Shown: piece by piece, positions 1 to 9,476 of the stretch | How positions within the stretch are numbered: the stretch's first letter is position 1 | How the letters are laid out: every line of letters begins with the position of its first letter | NCBI RefSeq assembly: GCF_000184945.1 | Contig: NZ_GL586311.1 | Coordinates: 341,524-399,151 of the forward strand | Length of the DNA: 57,628 bases | Source of the DNA: Segatella buccae ATCC 33574 | GTDB taxonomy: Bacteria > Bacteroidota > Bacteroidia > Bacteroidales > Bacteroidaceae | Direction of reading: 5' to 3' | Program-made: the position numbers and the translations under genes | The notes under the pieces: model-generated | The model's database searches: none | Told to the model about the DNA's origin: nothing | What the model saw: the letters and a program-made list of their open reading frames with translations, nothing else

Positions 1-192
1 TGGAAGAAAATGCAAACCAATGGCGAATTTCCTTGACAGCTCCGGCAAGCACAACACAAGACCGGAAAACGGAAAGACTATCAATACCCGACAAAAGCCA
101 AGAACAGTACAGACACTCACACGGAAGCAGATAAAACGTTAAAAAAACAAAGACAAACGAAAAAGGCCCGATAAAAAACACAGAAAGAGAAC

Positions 193-220
193 TTGAAAGA
201 CCGACATTTTTGTAACTTTG
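193..220 (+). promoter_or_regulatory. Bacteroidales-type promoter for the aspartic protease gene
   Basis: TAACTTTG at 213-220 fits the Bacteroidetes -7 box TAnnTTTG, with TTG at 193-195 about 17 nt upstream. The -7 box lies inside the longest possible reading frame of the next gene, so translation must begin downstream, supporting the ATG at 268. Bases 1-192 hold no gene I can support. Confidence 0.55.
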
Positions 221-267
221 CGGACAAATATGAGGGCCAAATCCCTACAACAGAGCGTTATAAAAAG

Positions 268-1440
268 ATGAGCATAAAAAGCATGATAGTGGCAATCGGG
301 GTACTGGCCGGTCTTCCGGCACAGGCCCAAATGCACCGCTACGACACCAGCTTCACGGTTTCGCAACACCACTTTGTCGACACCATCCCTCTGGAACTCG
401 ACGATGACCAACTCTATGTGCCCATACGGATCGGCGAGAAGACCTACCGGTTTAATCTCGATACGGGGTCGAGCCAAGGTATGCTATATTATGGCACGCG
501 CGTGCCGGTGGTCAAGGAACTCGGCCATGTGGTTTCATACGATGCCAATGGCGTGGCCGACACCACTCTCGTGGTGCAACTGCCTGAAATGCAGTTGGGC
601 AGACTGACCATAGCAGGCTACGTGGCCGCCGTGAAATCACGCAAAGTCTATCGTAACAACTTCGACGGCATCATCGGATTCGATCTTTTCAATAAAGGCA
701 TTGCGGGCAAGATAGACCCCAAGAGAAAATGCCTGATACTCACAGATATCAAAGGTTACTTCGACAACGAACCGGGACACACGCTGAAATATAAATTGGT
801 CAGATTTGTGCCCTACGTGCTCGTAAGTCCGTTCATGCGCCACACCGACCTCGCCCTGTTTGACACCGGTGCCCGCCAACTCTACCAGATGAACCGCGAA
901 CACTTCTTCGACCACCGATACAAAAGCAAGCAAGTGAATGCACAGGTGGAGGGAGAGGCCCGCGGCAACTTCGCCATAGGCACGAACAGCACGGAAAAAC
1001 AAGACATCGTGTATTTTCTAAACCTTGACCGGTTGAAATGGGACGACTTTTCCTTCGCCCGGGTGCGCGCCATCACCACCCAAGGCGACTCGCGCATCGG
1101 CGCCCAGTTGTTCAATTACGGCAGGGTGGTGGTGAATCCGTGGAAGAAGCAGCTCACATTCTCCCCCTACAACGGGGCTGACAGCGTGAGTGTGAGCAAC
1201 AGACAGTTCGGAGTGGCCTTTATCGATAAGGACGACCAAGCCGCCATCGGCCTCATCTGGCACAAGAGCGATGCCTACAAGAACGGCATGAGACAGGGAG
1301 ACATTGTGCTGAAAATCAACGATGAGCCCATCGACTCCTACCGCAAATTTACAGCCTACCGGTTTGCCGACGGGCACACCTACAAGTTTGTGCTGCGCGA
1401 CAGGCGCGGTTTCGACAAAGAAGTGAGCGTGACCCGTTAG
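268..1440 (+). CDS. Secreted retropepsin-like aspartic protease with C-terminal PDZ domain
   Basis: 390-residue protein with an N-terminal signal peptide (about residues 1-21, ending AQAQ). DTGSS at 65-69 is the aspartic protease active-site signature, and a second DTG at 199-201 suggests two lobes each supplying an aspartate, as in pepsin-like enzymes. Residues about 315-390 resemble a PDZ domain (AYKNGMRQGDIVLKINDEPI), a peptide-binding module. Probable site of action is the periplasm or cell surface; the substrate is unknown. The ATG at 268 is chosen because a promoter box overlaps the longer frame. It is followed after 32 nt by serine dehydratase on the same strand, so co-transcription is likely though no functional link is obvious. 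Catalytic activity is inferred only from the DTG motifs. Confidence 0.75.
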   Translation: MSIKSMIVAIGVLAGLPAQAQMHRYDTSFTVSQHHFVDTIPLELDDDQLYVPIRIGEKTYRFNLDTGSSQGMLYYGTRVPVVKELGHVVSYDANGVADTTLVVQLPEMQLGRLTIAGYVAAVKSRKVYRNNFDGIIGFDLFNKGIAGKIDPKRKCLILTDIKGYFDNEPGHTLKYKLVRFVPYVLVSPFMRHTDLALFDTGARQLYQMNREHFFDHRYKSKQVNAQVEGEARGNFAIGTNSTEKQDIVYFLNLDRLKWDDFSFARVRAITTQGDSRIGAQLFNYGRVVVNPWKKQLTFSPYNGADSVSVSNRQFGVAFIDKDDQAAIGLIWHKSDAYKNGMRQGDIVLKINDEPIDSYRKFTAYRFADGHTYKFVLRDRRGFDKEVSVTR

Positions 1441-1472
1441 CCACCAAATCATCCCATCAATCATCAACAAAC

Positions 1473-2702
1473 ATGGAATCATTGAAGAGAATCTTCCGCA
1501 TCGGCAAAGGCCCGTCGAGCAGCCACACGATGGGCCCACAACAGGCCGCCCAAATCTTTGCCAACAGCCATCCCAAAGCCAAGGCTTTTGAGGTGACCCT
1601 ATACGGCAGCCTCGCCGCCACAGGCAAGGGGCACATGACCGACGTGACCATCAAGGCTGTGCTCGAACCGATAGCCCCCGTGGAAATCGTGTGGAAAGCC
1701 GACATCGTACTCCCTTTCCACACCAACGGCATGGTGTTCAAATCTTTTAACGGGGCCCACCACGTGACCGACGAATGGACGGTCTACAGCATCGGTGGAG
1801 GTGCCCTCTCGGAGGGCAAAGGCAAAGACGACCTGTTCTATTCGCCCTCGGTGTACCAGCTGCACACGCTCAAGGAAATACAGCAATGGTGTGAAGACAG
1901 CGGTAAAAGCTACTGGCAATATGTGGACGAATGCGAGGGAGCAGAGATTTGGGACTATCTGCGCACTGTGTGGCAAACCATGCAGGAAGCCATTGAGCGC
2001 GGACTCGACCACGAGGGACGACTGCCCGGGCCACTCAACTTGGCACGCAAAGCCCCCAACTACTACATCAAGGCGCGCGGTTACAAGCACTCGTTGCAAA
2101 GCCGCGGACTGGTCTACGCCTACGCACTGGCCGTGAGCGAAGAGAATGCCTCGGGGGGCACCATCGTCACCGCCCCCACCTGCGGAGCCTGCGGTGTGGT
2201 GCCGGCCGTGCTCTACCAACTGGCCAAAGGCCACGAGTTCAGCGAGTCGAAGATGCTCCATGCTTTGGCCACTGCCGGACTGTTTGGCAATATCGTCAAG
2301 TTCAACGCCTCCATATCAGGGGCCGAAGTAGGTTGCCAAGGCGAGGTGGGCGTGGCCTGCGCCATGGCCTCGGCAGCAGCGTGCCAACTCTTCGGCGGGA
2401 GTCCGTCGCAAATAGAATATGCTGCAGAAATGGGCCTGGAACACCACCTCGGCATGACCTGCGACCCCGTGTGCGGACTGGTGCAGATACCCTGCATCGA
2501 GCGCAATGCCTTTGCCGCCTGCCGAGCCCTCGATGCCCAACTCTACGCCTCGTTCAGCGACGGCCGCCACCGCGTGTCGTTCGACCATGTGGTGGAAGTA
2601 ATGAAACAAACCGGGCACGACCTGCCCTCACTCTACAAAGAAACGGGCATCGGAGGACTGGCCAAAGACTACGACCTGTTGAGAAAGGCAGGATGTTCCT
2701 GA
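1473..2702 (+). CDS. sdaA: L-serine dehydratase, iron-sulfur dependent, single chain
   Basis: 409-residue cytosolic enzyme converting L-serine to pyruvate and ammonia with a [4Fe-4S] cluster. The N-terminal beta domain carries GKGPSSSHTMGP (11-22), and the alpha domain carries TAPTCGACG (233-241). C288, C330 and C341 have the 42- and 11-residue spacing of the three cluster ligands in the Legionella enzyme. The chain ends in GCS, placing C408 where that enzyme has a C-terminal tail cysteine that closes the active site. Length is normal for the fused alpha-beta form. It sits between the protease and the HAD gene with gaps of 32 and 20 nt, suggesting one operon. Serine deamination fits an amino-acid-fermenting anaerobe. 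Confidence 0.95.
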   Translation: MESLKRIFRIGKGPSSSHTMGPQQAAQIFANSHPKAKAFEVTLYGSLAATGKGHMTDVTIKAVLEPIAPVEIVWKADIVLPFHTNGMVFKSFNGAHHVTDEWTVYSIGGGALSEGKGKDDLFYSPSVYQLHTLKEIQQWCEDSGKSYWQYVDECEGAEIWDYLRTVWQTMQEAIERGLDHEGRLPGPLNLARKAPNYYIKARGYKHSLQSRGLVYAYALAVSEENASGGTIVTAPTCGACGVVPAVLYQLAKGHEFSESKMLHALATAGLFGNIVKFNASISGAEVGCQGEVGVACAMASAAACQLFGGSPSQIEYAAEMGLEHHLGMTCDPVCGLVQIPCIERNAFAACRALDAQLYASFSDGRHRVSFDHVVEVMKQTGHDLPSLYKETGIGGLAKDYDLLRKAGCS

Positions 2703-2722
2703 ATCACAAACACCATACGAAG

Positions 2723-3505
2723 ATGGCTATTAAAGCACTGTTTTTCGACATCGACGGCACACTGGTGAGCTTCAAGACCCACCGCATACCGTCCTCCACG
2801 GTGGACGCCCTGCACCGGGCCAAAGCCAATGGCGTGAAAATATACATCTCCACGGGCCGCCCCGTGGGATTCATCACCAATCTGGGACAGATAGCCGGGC
2901 TCATCGACGGCTACATCACCACTAACGGAGCTCTCTGTTTCATCGGCCACAACACCGTCTGCCGGCACGAGATAGCCCACTCTGACGTGGACACCATCTT
3001 GCAAGCCTGCGCCCACAGCCGGAGACCGGCCATCGTGGTAGGCGAGCGCGACATTGCCGTGTACCAACACCAACCCATTGTGGACAAGGTGTTTCGTGAC
3101 GGGTTGGGACTCCATGACTTCCGCTTTGCCGACCTCGACATCGTGATGCGGCAACCCATCTTGCAGGTGACACCCTTCATCACGGCAGAAAAGGAAGCGG
3201 AACTGATGGCTACCATCAGCGACTGCACAAGCGGCCGATGGTCTCCCAAGTTCACCGACATCACCCAACGAGAAGCCGACAAAGGCAAAGGACTACTTGC
3301 CATGACGGCCCACTTGGGACTGCACACAGACGAGACAATGGCTTTCGGTGACGGCGGCAATGACATCAGCATCATCCGCCGGGCAGGCATCGGAGTGGCT
3401 ATGGGCAATGGCGGAGAGCGGGTGAAAGCCGAAGCCGATTTCGTGACCACCTCCGTGGACGATGAAGGCGTCAGACACGCACTCTGCCACTACGGTGTGA
3501 TTTAG
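2723..3505 (+). CDS. Cof-type HAD-IIB family phosphatase
   Basis: 260-residue cytosolic HAD hydrolase. Motif I is FFDIDGTL with the nucleophile and acid/base aspartates at 9 and 11. Motif II is STGRP. Motif IV, GDGGNDISII, is followed by the typical IGVAMGNG loop. The cap arrangement and length match the Cof/YbiV group, which dephosphorylates small sugar or nucleotide phosphates; the substrate cannot be read from sequence. The open frame extends 130 codons upstream but that part overlaps serine dehydratase in another frame. The ATG at 2723, 20 nt after the sdaA stop, begins exactly at the conserved HAD core, so it is preferred. Confidence 0.9.
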   Translation: MAIKALFFDIDGTLVSFKTHRIPSSTVDALHRAKANGVKIYISTGRPVGFITNLGQIAGLIDGYITTNGALCFIGHNTVCRHEIAHSDVDTILQACAHSRRPAIVVGERDIAVYQHQPIVDKVFRDGLGLHDFRFADLDIVMRQPILQVTPFITAEKEAELMATISDCTSGRWSPKFTDITQREADKGKGLLAMTAHLGLHTDETMAFGDGGNDISIIRRAGIGVAMGNGGERVKAEADFVTTSVDDEGVRHALCHYGVI

Positions 3506-3606
3506 CCCCGGAAGGCTTTCACTGACTTCCCAGACTGTCCATTGACAAATCTTCGACAAAGCAGATAAAACTACACTTATACCATTTAGAAAATACCATC
3601 AAGATT

Positions 3607-4788
3607 ATGAAAAAAGTTATACTTCGAAAACTCTTGGTGCTGCTGGCGGCAATAACCATACCAGCCCATGCAGCGGGAACTTTGATTGTCGTATCCAACA
3701 ACAGCGATGTCCAGCGACACGAACTGATAGAACTTAACTTGGATGCGCTCCGGAAACATGCCGGGCTGGCTGAATCGGAAACTTTTCTGATCAAGAACAC
3801 GCTCGGGCAGGAACTTCCCTACCAGCTTTCACACGACGGACAGCTACTGATGGAAGTAAGCGTGCAACCTCATGCCAAGGCGACCTATCAAGTGATGAAA
3901 GGTACTCCGCAGCCCATGAGAACCTATGTCTGCGGAAAGATGTACCCCCTGCGCAAAGATGACATTGCATGGGAAAACGATCGTTGCGCCTATCGCGTTT
4001 ATGGGCCGGCCTTGCAACGGACGGGAGAGAAATCATACGGCATTGATGTGTGGGTGAAGAACGTACCCTACCCTGTCGTGGAAAAACGCTACGAGATAGA
4101 CCACAAGGGGAATCTCTTGGCTGACTCCCTCAAGAGCGTGGGTCTGGAAATGCTGAATGACTCCGTGGACAAAGCCACCTCGTTTCACCTCGATCATGGA
4201 GAGGGAATGGACGCATACGCAGTCGGTCCGACCCTCGGGTGCGGTACACCGGCCTTGATGAATGGCCGGACGATGATTTTCCCCTACTGCTATGAGCGTT
4301 ACCGCATCTTGGACAACGGTCCCCTGAGGTTTACGGTAGAACTGGACTATGCGCCCAACAAGGACGGAGTAGTGGAACACCGGCGGATAAGCTTGGACAA
4401 AGGTGCGCATTTCAACCGCATGACAGTGTGGTATGAACACATTCGGCAACCCTTAACACTGGCTACAGGAGTGGTGCTCCACAAGACCGGCGACCTGAAA
4501 GTCGGCAGCGACTACATTTGCTATGCAGACCCGACCGACAGACCGGATGTCCACAACTCGCAGATCTATGTGGGGGTGCTGTTTCCCGAAGGAGCAAACA
4601 AAACCTTTGTCACCGAAGACAAGAGCCACGCTATAGGCATGATAGACAACTACAAAGGGAAAGAATATACCTATTATTTCGGGGCAGCATGGAGCAATTA
4701 CGACATCCGCAACTTTGCCCAGTGGACACTTGAGACCGAGTCGTTTCTCCAAGCCTTGAGCCAGCCCCTCACCGTCACCCTCCGTTGA
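3607..4788 (+). CDS. DUF4861-family secreted protein
   Basis: 393 residues with a signal peptide (MKKVILRKLLVLLAAITIPAHA). The body matches my recollection of DUF4861, a Bacteroidetes family common in polysaccharide utilisation loci, with blocks such as YEIDHKGNLLADSLKSVG, FHLDHGEGMDAYAVGPTLG and YTYYFGAAWSNYDIRN. Predicted location is periplasm or outer surface. It faces the GH88 and heparinase-type genes across a 183-bp gap, so it probably acts on the same uronate-containing glycan, perhaps as a lyase, hydrolase or binding protein; its reaction is not settled here. It is transcribed opposite to that operon and may have its own promoter. Confidence 0.7.
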   Translation: MKKVILRKLLVLLAAITIPAHAAGTLIVVSNNSDVQRHELIELNLDALRKHAGLAESETFLIKNTLGQELPYQLSHDGQLLMEVSVQPHAKATYQVMKGTPQPMRTYVCGKMYPLRKDDIAWENDRCAYRVYGPALQRTGEKSYGIDVWVKNVPYPVVEKRYEIDHKGNLLADSLKSVGLEMLNDSVDKATSFHLDHGEGMDAYAVGPTLGCGTPALMNGRTMIFPYCYERYRILDNGPLRFTVELDYAPNKDGVVEHRRISLDKGAHFNRMTVWYEHIRQPLTLATGVVLHKTGDLKVGSDYICYADPTDRPDVHNSQIYVGVLFPEGANKTFVTEDKSHAIGMIDNYKGKEYTYYFGAAWSNYDIRNFAQWTLETESFLQALSQPLTVTLR

Positions 4789-4888
4789 AGGAATGGAGAG
4801 GTTGTCAAATCCCCCCTCCCTTGACACGCCCACGATGTTCTTTCGACATCAATCTGAATATCAGCACCTCCAAATCAGATACATTTTA

Positions 4889-4918
4889 GGCGCAAATTCT
4901 TCTATGAGGATTTGCGCC
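4889..4918. terminator. Hairpin between convergent genes
   Basis: A 9-bp perfect stem (ggcgcaaat at 4889-4897 with atttgcgcc at 4910-4918) around a 12-nt loop lies between the convergent DUF4861 and GH88 genes. There is no strong T-tract on either side, so it is only a weak candidate for a bidirectional terminator. Confidence 0.4.
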
Positions 4919-4971
4919 CAAAGCTTTCAACTGTCAGGGAATCTACAAGCTATCTGAAATTAAGAATGTTT

Positions 4972-6180
4972 TCATTTATCTACGATCGGTTTCTGAAACA
5001 GTTTTTTATATCGAACTAATGCTTCTACATAATAGTAGTCGGCATAAGTAAGGGGAACGTCCACTTCCGTTCCTTTTGGATAGTTACCGACAGAATGTTT
5101 GAGAATAAATCCCCCATTAGTCCCTTTCTTCGCCAGATACTCATCAGATGTGAGTGACCGCAACTGCATACCTGCCATATTCAAACACTGCTTGGAAAAG
5201 TCAGGAGACTCTTTTGTCAAACAACTTAATTCTATGAAAGCTGCAGCCATAATGGCAGCTGCGGAAGCATCGCGCTTGGCATGAGGTATGTCGGGAGCAT
5301 TGAAATCCCAATAAGGGATCTTGTCTTTAGGCATATTAGGATGCGACATAATGAAACGGGCAATACCTTTGGCATGGTTCAAATAAACGGAATCTCCCGT
5401 TTCGCGAAACATCATTGTATAACCATAGAGTCCCCAAGCCTGCCCACGTGCCCAAGCCGACTCATGTGCATATCCTTGATGGGTATTTTTCTTTTCCACC
5501 AGGCCTGTACGAGGATCGTAGGACACGACATGATAGGAACTAAAGTCGTGCCGGAAATGATTTTTCATCGTTAGCCGGGCATGGCTGGAAGCTATTTTAG
5601 CAAACTTGGCACTATCGGAATGCCGGGCAGCCCACTCCAATAATTCCAAGTTCATCATATTATCAATGATGACAGGATACTGCCACTTATCTGTCTTAGT
5701 GTCCCAAGAACGAATAAGCCCCACTACCGGATTAAAGCGAGTGGACAGAGACTGTGCTCCATTAAGCAAGACCGGAACATAGTTTGCTGAGTGAGTCAAA
5801 CGATAGGCATTCCCAAAACTGCACATCAAAATAAAACCTATATCGTGATTATCGGTCGTGTATTGTTGTTCTGCAACACGTTGGGTATAAATCTCCGCAT
5901 ATCTTTTTAGTTTTGGACTGCCTGTTGCCTCATAGAGATACCACAGCTCTCCCGGAAAAAATCCGCTGCACCACCAATGCGAATCGGATTTGACAAGCCC
6001 GGTTTGTTTAGTGTAACTCCTTGGCAGACTGTCATGGTCGGCCTCCATAGCCTTGGCAAGAAATTCCGTCTGCTCGACCGAACGTTTGATGCCTTTGTTG
6101 ATGACAGCCTGCATCCCATCATATTGTTTGCAGCCGGAAAGAAACACTGCCAAGCACGCTATAAATAATATTTTCTTCAT
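4972..6180 (-). CDS. Glycoside hydrolase family 88 (unsaturated glucuronyl hydrolase), lipoprotein
   Basis: 402 residues with a lipoprotein signal (MKKILFIACLAVFLSGC, lipidated Cys17). The (alpha/alpha)-barrel motifs of GH88 are visible: SHWWCSGFFPGELWYLYEA near the N-terminus and HESAWARGQAWGLYGYTM in the middle. GH88 enzymes hydrate the 4,5-unsaturated uronic acid left at the non-reducing end by polysaccharide lyases and so release it from oligosaccharides. It is the last gene of the operon and follows the heparinase-type lyase by 19 nt, a classic lyase-plus-GH88 pairing. An ATG two codons upstream (6186) is an alternative start. Probable location is the inner face of the outer membrane or the periplasm. 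Confidence 0.9.
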   Translation of the reverse strand: MKKILFIACLAVFLSGCKQYDGMQAVINKGIKRSVEQTEFLAKAMEADHDSLPRSYTKQTGLVKSDSHWWCSGFFPGELWYLYEATGSPKLKRYAEIYTQRVAEQQYTTDNHDIGFILMCSFGNAYRLTHSANYVPVLLNGAQSLSTRFNPVVGLIRSWDTKTDKWQYPVIIDNMMNLELLEWAARHSDSAKFAKIASSHARLTMKNHFRHDFSSYHVVSYDPRTGLVEKKNTHQGYAHESAWARGQAWGLYGYTMMFRETGDSVYLNHAKGIARFIMSHPNMPKDKIPYWDFNAPDIPHAKRDASAAAIMAAAFIELSCLTKESPDFSKQCLNMAGMQLRSLTSDEYLAKKGTNGGFILKHSVGNYPKGTEVDVPLTYADYYYVEALVRYKKLFQKPIVDK

Positions 6181-6199
6181 GAGCATATCTAATGAATTA

Positions 6200-8047
6200 T
6201 TATTCTGGCATTAACTTAACTCGAAACGTATATTGGCTGTTGGCCGGTAGCACAGATTCAAATCCAACAAGCACTGTACCGGGATTTGGGGCATCGTAAG
6301 AAGTTGTGGGAGCAGTGCTCCATGTCCGTAAGCGTACTTTAACGGGCGCACTTATTTCCATGACCAAACGCTTTCCATTACGGTTGAGTACAATTTTATT
6401 CTTCCCTTTCAATTCTGCATTGGCAGGGGTCAACATCGTCCAACGCATTGTAGTGGGCTTTTCATTGGTACGAATATCATCGTTCACCAATACATATTGT
6501 TCTTCCACTATTTCGACCCGACGCTTGGCTGACTTTACCTGTCCCGCATAAACAGGGGTCAAATCTGCTGATGCTGAAAGATGATCGAATGACGAGGAAG
6601 TGCCATCCAGACATACGTAGCCTTCCACCCGTTGTAGACGATTGTCAAAGGTAAGTGTATTGTGGGCCAAGTTATTATAGCGGAAAACTTTCCAACGGTC
6701 TGAATTCTGTGCCTTATTCCATATATCCAGCCCCAATGATTCCAACGAATTGTAATCCTGCCGCCCAAAATCCATCGCCCAACGCTCTCCATTGGCCACC
6801 ATCACGAAAGAGCCAGCATCCAAATGAGCATGACTCGAAGTGGCAGTTCCACCCTTGAAAGCAAGGTAAATGGCCTTCTTATCATTCCAAGAAGTACGCA
6901 TAAGAGCAACAGGTGTCATGGCAGCAGGTGAAATCCAAGTCTTTTGCAGCGGTTCAGGCAGATTGTGCATGTCCACACCGCCCCCCCATAACAAGGCGAG
7001 TGTGAAGAAACGATAATCCATCAACTTCTTTTTACTGCCATTCTTGAAAAGACTGCGCTCATTCCACAGCAATGAGAGATCTTTATTCCGCTTAGCCAGC
7101 CAAAACATAGCAGGACTCATCCTACCAGAATCTTTGTTGTCGCCATAGTTGAACGAGTCATGATCAGGAGCCACCATGTGAAGGATGAACCCCGCTGTCG
7201 CCAAGAATCCCTTCTGTTTAAGCAGGTTAAAATCGGTACCAAAACATTTCTCCAAAGCATCAATGAGCATAACATTATAGGTAGTTCCAAATCCCCAATA
7301 AGAATATCCCTCCGGATAGGCTCCGTCAGGGCCGTAATTTTTCATCGGCCTATGTATGGAAGAAATGGAACGCTGAATAACACTATCAGCTAAAGATGGA
7401 ACATCCTCGTAAATGGCAAGTGCTCCATAAGCCATAGCCGTATTGCAAACTTGGTTCCAATTATTCTCCCTTTCTAGCCAGTCATTATATCGAGCATCAA
7501 AAGAAGGTTTCAGGCCTTTGGTAAGAATAGCCTGCCGAATAGTGGCTTTTGTAGCATTACTCATCATGCCAAACAGCCAGTCATAACCAATGGCGACAGC
7601 CGTTGTCATCTCCGCGACATCCAAATAGTGACTTGGATTCCAGTCGGAAAAGGCCGAAACTGCAAGCAACTCCAGCTCTGCCCGTTGACCATAGCAGCTA
7701 TCTCCCGTCATACGATAGGCATAACCAAGCAGCAGAATACGGCGTAATGTCTCCCTGGAAACATCCAACAAACGCCGTCCTGTCACAATACGTTGAGGTG
7801 CAGGCAACGACAACGCTTCATTTGCAGCTTCCATAAGCAGGCTGTCTATCTGTTTCCAAAAGCGATCTTTTCTTATAGCTGCCCTTACAGATGTTTCATC
7901 GGTCTTGCCCATCAGCAAACGAGGATGAGAGGCTTTCATCTGAACATCTTTTAAAATCTCTTGAGCTTGTATTTCAGAAGACAAACCCAAAAACAGGGCA
8001 ACCAAGAAAACCTCCAAACGTAAATATTTATACAATAGATTCGTCAT
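6200..8047 (-). CDS. Heparinase II/III-type polysaccharide lyase
   Basis: 615-residue secreted protein with a signal peptide ending SEIQAQ. The N-terminal half is an alpha/alpha toroid with ENNWNQVCN (194-202) and DGAYPEGYSYWGFG (241-254), the latter placing a tyrosine where this superfamily has its catalytic Tyr. The C-terminal beta part has the metal and active-site block SSHAHLDAGSF (405-413). These are hallmarks of heparinase II/III-like lyases, which cleave uronate-containing glycans by beta-elimination. The substrate (heparan-like, alginate-like or other) cannot be decided. A TTG codon at 8062 could start a longer frame, but the ATG at 8047 opens directly into the signal peptide. It sits between a beta-helix lipoprotein and GH88. 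Confidence 0.87.
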   Translation of the reverse strand: MTNLLYKYLRLEVFLVALFLGLSSEIQAQEILKDVQMKASHPRLLMGKTDETSVRAAIRKDRFWKQIDSLLMEAANEALSLPAPQRIVTGRRLLDVSRETLRRILLLGYAYRMTGDSCYGQRAELELLAVSAFSDWNPSHYLDVAEMTTAVAIGYDWLFGMMSNATKATIRQAILTKGLKPSFDARYNDWLERENNWNQVCNTAMAYGALAIYEDVPSLADSVIQRSISSIHRPMKNYGPDGAYPEGYSYWGFGTTYNVMLIDALEKCFGTDFNLLKQKGFLATAGFILHMVAPDHDSFNYGDNKDSGRMSPAMFWLAKRNKDLSLLWNERSLFKNGSKKKLMDYRFFTLALLWGGGVDMHNLPEPLQKTWISPAAMTPVALMRTSWNDKKAIYLAFKGGTATSSHAHLDAGSFVMVANGERWAMDFGRQDYNSLESLGLDIWNKAQNSDRWKVFRYNNLAHNTLTFDNRLQRVEGYVCLDGTSSSFDHLSASADLTPVYAGQVKSAKRRVEIVEEQYVLVNDDIRTNEKPTTMRWTMLTPANAELKGKNKIVLNRNGKRLVMEISAPVKVRLRTWSTAPTTSYDAPNPGTVLVGFESVLPANSQYTFRVKLMPE

Positions 8048-8089
8048 GGACTTATTGTTCAATTAGTGAATATTTAGCATACTATTTTT

Positions 8090-9427
8090 CTATTGATTCC
8101 ATACGGGAGCACCTAAAGGACCTTGCGTAGTAGAAGCCGTGGCAGAGGTGGACGAAGGAGAATACCTGAACGTGAATGTCTCACCATTAGTAAACCCATC
8201 CATTCCATTCTCGTCTACATAAAAAGGCAAATCTGCCCAAGGAGACATACCTGTATTCAACACCTCAAAGAATTTTTCTATATAAGTCATTGGAAGCGGA
8301 GATGCACCATCAAATGTCAAGACCTCAGAGATATTGTTCTCGTAGACCAGACGGCCATCGGCAATCATAGCCTGAGCAACAGAATTGAGAGGGACGCGCT
8401 CTATATTACCGGGATACTTGACATAGAGTGCCTTGATTTTCGGATCTGTATATACATTATTGTTACGGATACAAATGCGAATATCCATAGGATGATAGGC
8501 ACCACCGTTTGCCAACTCTCTCAATTCCCAAAAAGCACCGGGGGAGTCTGCTTTATAACCGGCCTTCCACCCTACATTGGCAAAAATATTGTTTTCTATG
8601 TAAGCCTTCATGGCATAGTCAATACGGAAATGGTAGCCTACATTATAAATCGTATTGTTCTTCAGTTCTACATAATTGGCTACAGCACCATCGAAACGAA
8701 TGAGATGACCTGTAAGGTTATAAATGGTGCTGTTGATGATAGAGAGTGTATCAGGAGCATTTCCCCGAGAATCGAACAAACGCCCGTTGGCCGGATCTGA
8801 GGTCAGTGCAAAATTGCGAAAAGTCGAGTTGTCTATATACACCTTGCTGCCACTATTGTCTGTGCGTATACAGAAATTACGACAGTTTTCAACAAAACAT
8901 CCTTCGAAACGCAATCTCAAATTTTTCTTGTCCAAACGGAAGAGACGCTGCATGATGTTGTTGGAAGCAGCATCTTTTCCGTTAAAATATACATTCTTAA
9001 AAGTAACATTACCTTCAAAACGCAACATGTCGGAATTGAGAGCACCCTGTGCATCTGATACAGGTTGAATTGTTGGAAGTGCTCCAGACCCGTATGTAGC
9101 TCTAATGGTAACATGATTTGAAATGACATTCTTACCCTCCAGATAATAAACTCCACCGCGCTCCAACTCATAAATGGCATCGCCGTTTTCTTTTATGGCT
9201 TTCGGGAGAGAATTTACTCTCGTCACTCCATCGTCCGGTTCAACCCGCACAACCTTTTGTCCCGTTTGTGGAATGGTAATATGCTCCTCCTCAAAAGTAT
9301 CTTTTGGTTCACATCCGGACAACAACAATACAGCCATTATTCCAAGAAACAACTTGACGGAAGTCTTATCAAGTTTCCAATATCTGATTTCTGCTGTCTT
9401 ATGAGACAATCCTGATTTCGTCTTCAT
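8090..9427 (-). CDS. Right-handed beta-helix lipoprotein (DUF4957/DUF5123 or chondroitinase-B-like)
   Basis: 445 residues with a rather long n-region, then a hydrophobic segment ending LLLSGC (lipidated Cys39). From about residue 70 the protein is a series of short repeats of the form NSTIYNLTGHLIRFDG and NNTIYNVGYHFRIDYA, the pattern of a right-handed parallel beta-helix as in chondroitinase B/PL6 and the DUF4957/DUF5123 surface proteins of Bacteroidetes. It may bind or cleave the glycan handled by the adjacent lyase. Catalytic residues of PL6 could not be confirmed by eye. It lies 49 nt after the TonB receptor and 42 nt before the lyase in one operon. A paralogous type occurs at 49177-51411. 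Confidence 0.65.
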   Translation of the reverse strand: MKTKSGLSHKTAEIRYWKLDKTSVKLFLGIMAVLLLSGCEPKDTFEEEHITIPQTGQKVVRVEPDDGVTRVNSLPKAIKENGDAIYELERGGVYYLEGKNVISNHVTIRATYGSGALPTIQPVSDAQGALNSDMLRFEGNVTFKNVYFNGKDAASNNIMQRLFRLDKKNLRLRFEGCFVENCRNFCIRTDNSGSKVYIDNSTFRNFALTSDPANGRLFDSRGNAPDTLSIINSTIYNLTGHLIRFDGAVANYVELKNNTIYNVGYHFRIDYAMKAYIENNIFANVGWKAGYKADSPGAFWELRELANGGAYHPMDIRICIRNNNVYTDPKIKALYVKYPGNIERVPLNSVAQAMIADGRLVYENNISEVLTFDGASPLPMTYIEKFFEVLNTGMSPWADLPFYVDENGMDGFTNGETFTFRYSPSSTSATASTTQGPLGAPVWNQ

Positions 9428-9476
9428 TTTAGAATTCCTTTCTCTTATTTTAATATAATGTCAATACCGGATCCCA

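Noticed and set aside
2333..2722. N-terminal extension of the HAD phosphatase
   Set aside because: Overlaps sdaA in another frame and has unusual arginine-rich composition; the HAD core begins at 2723.
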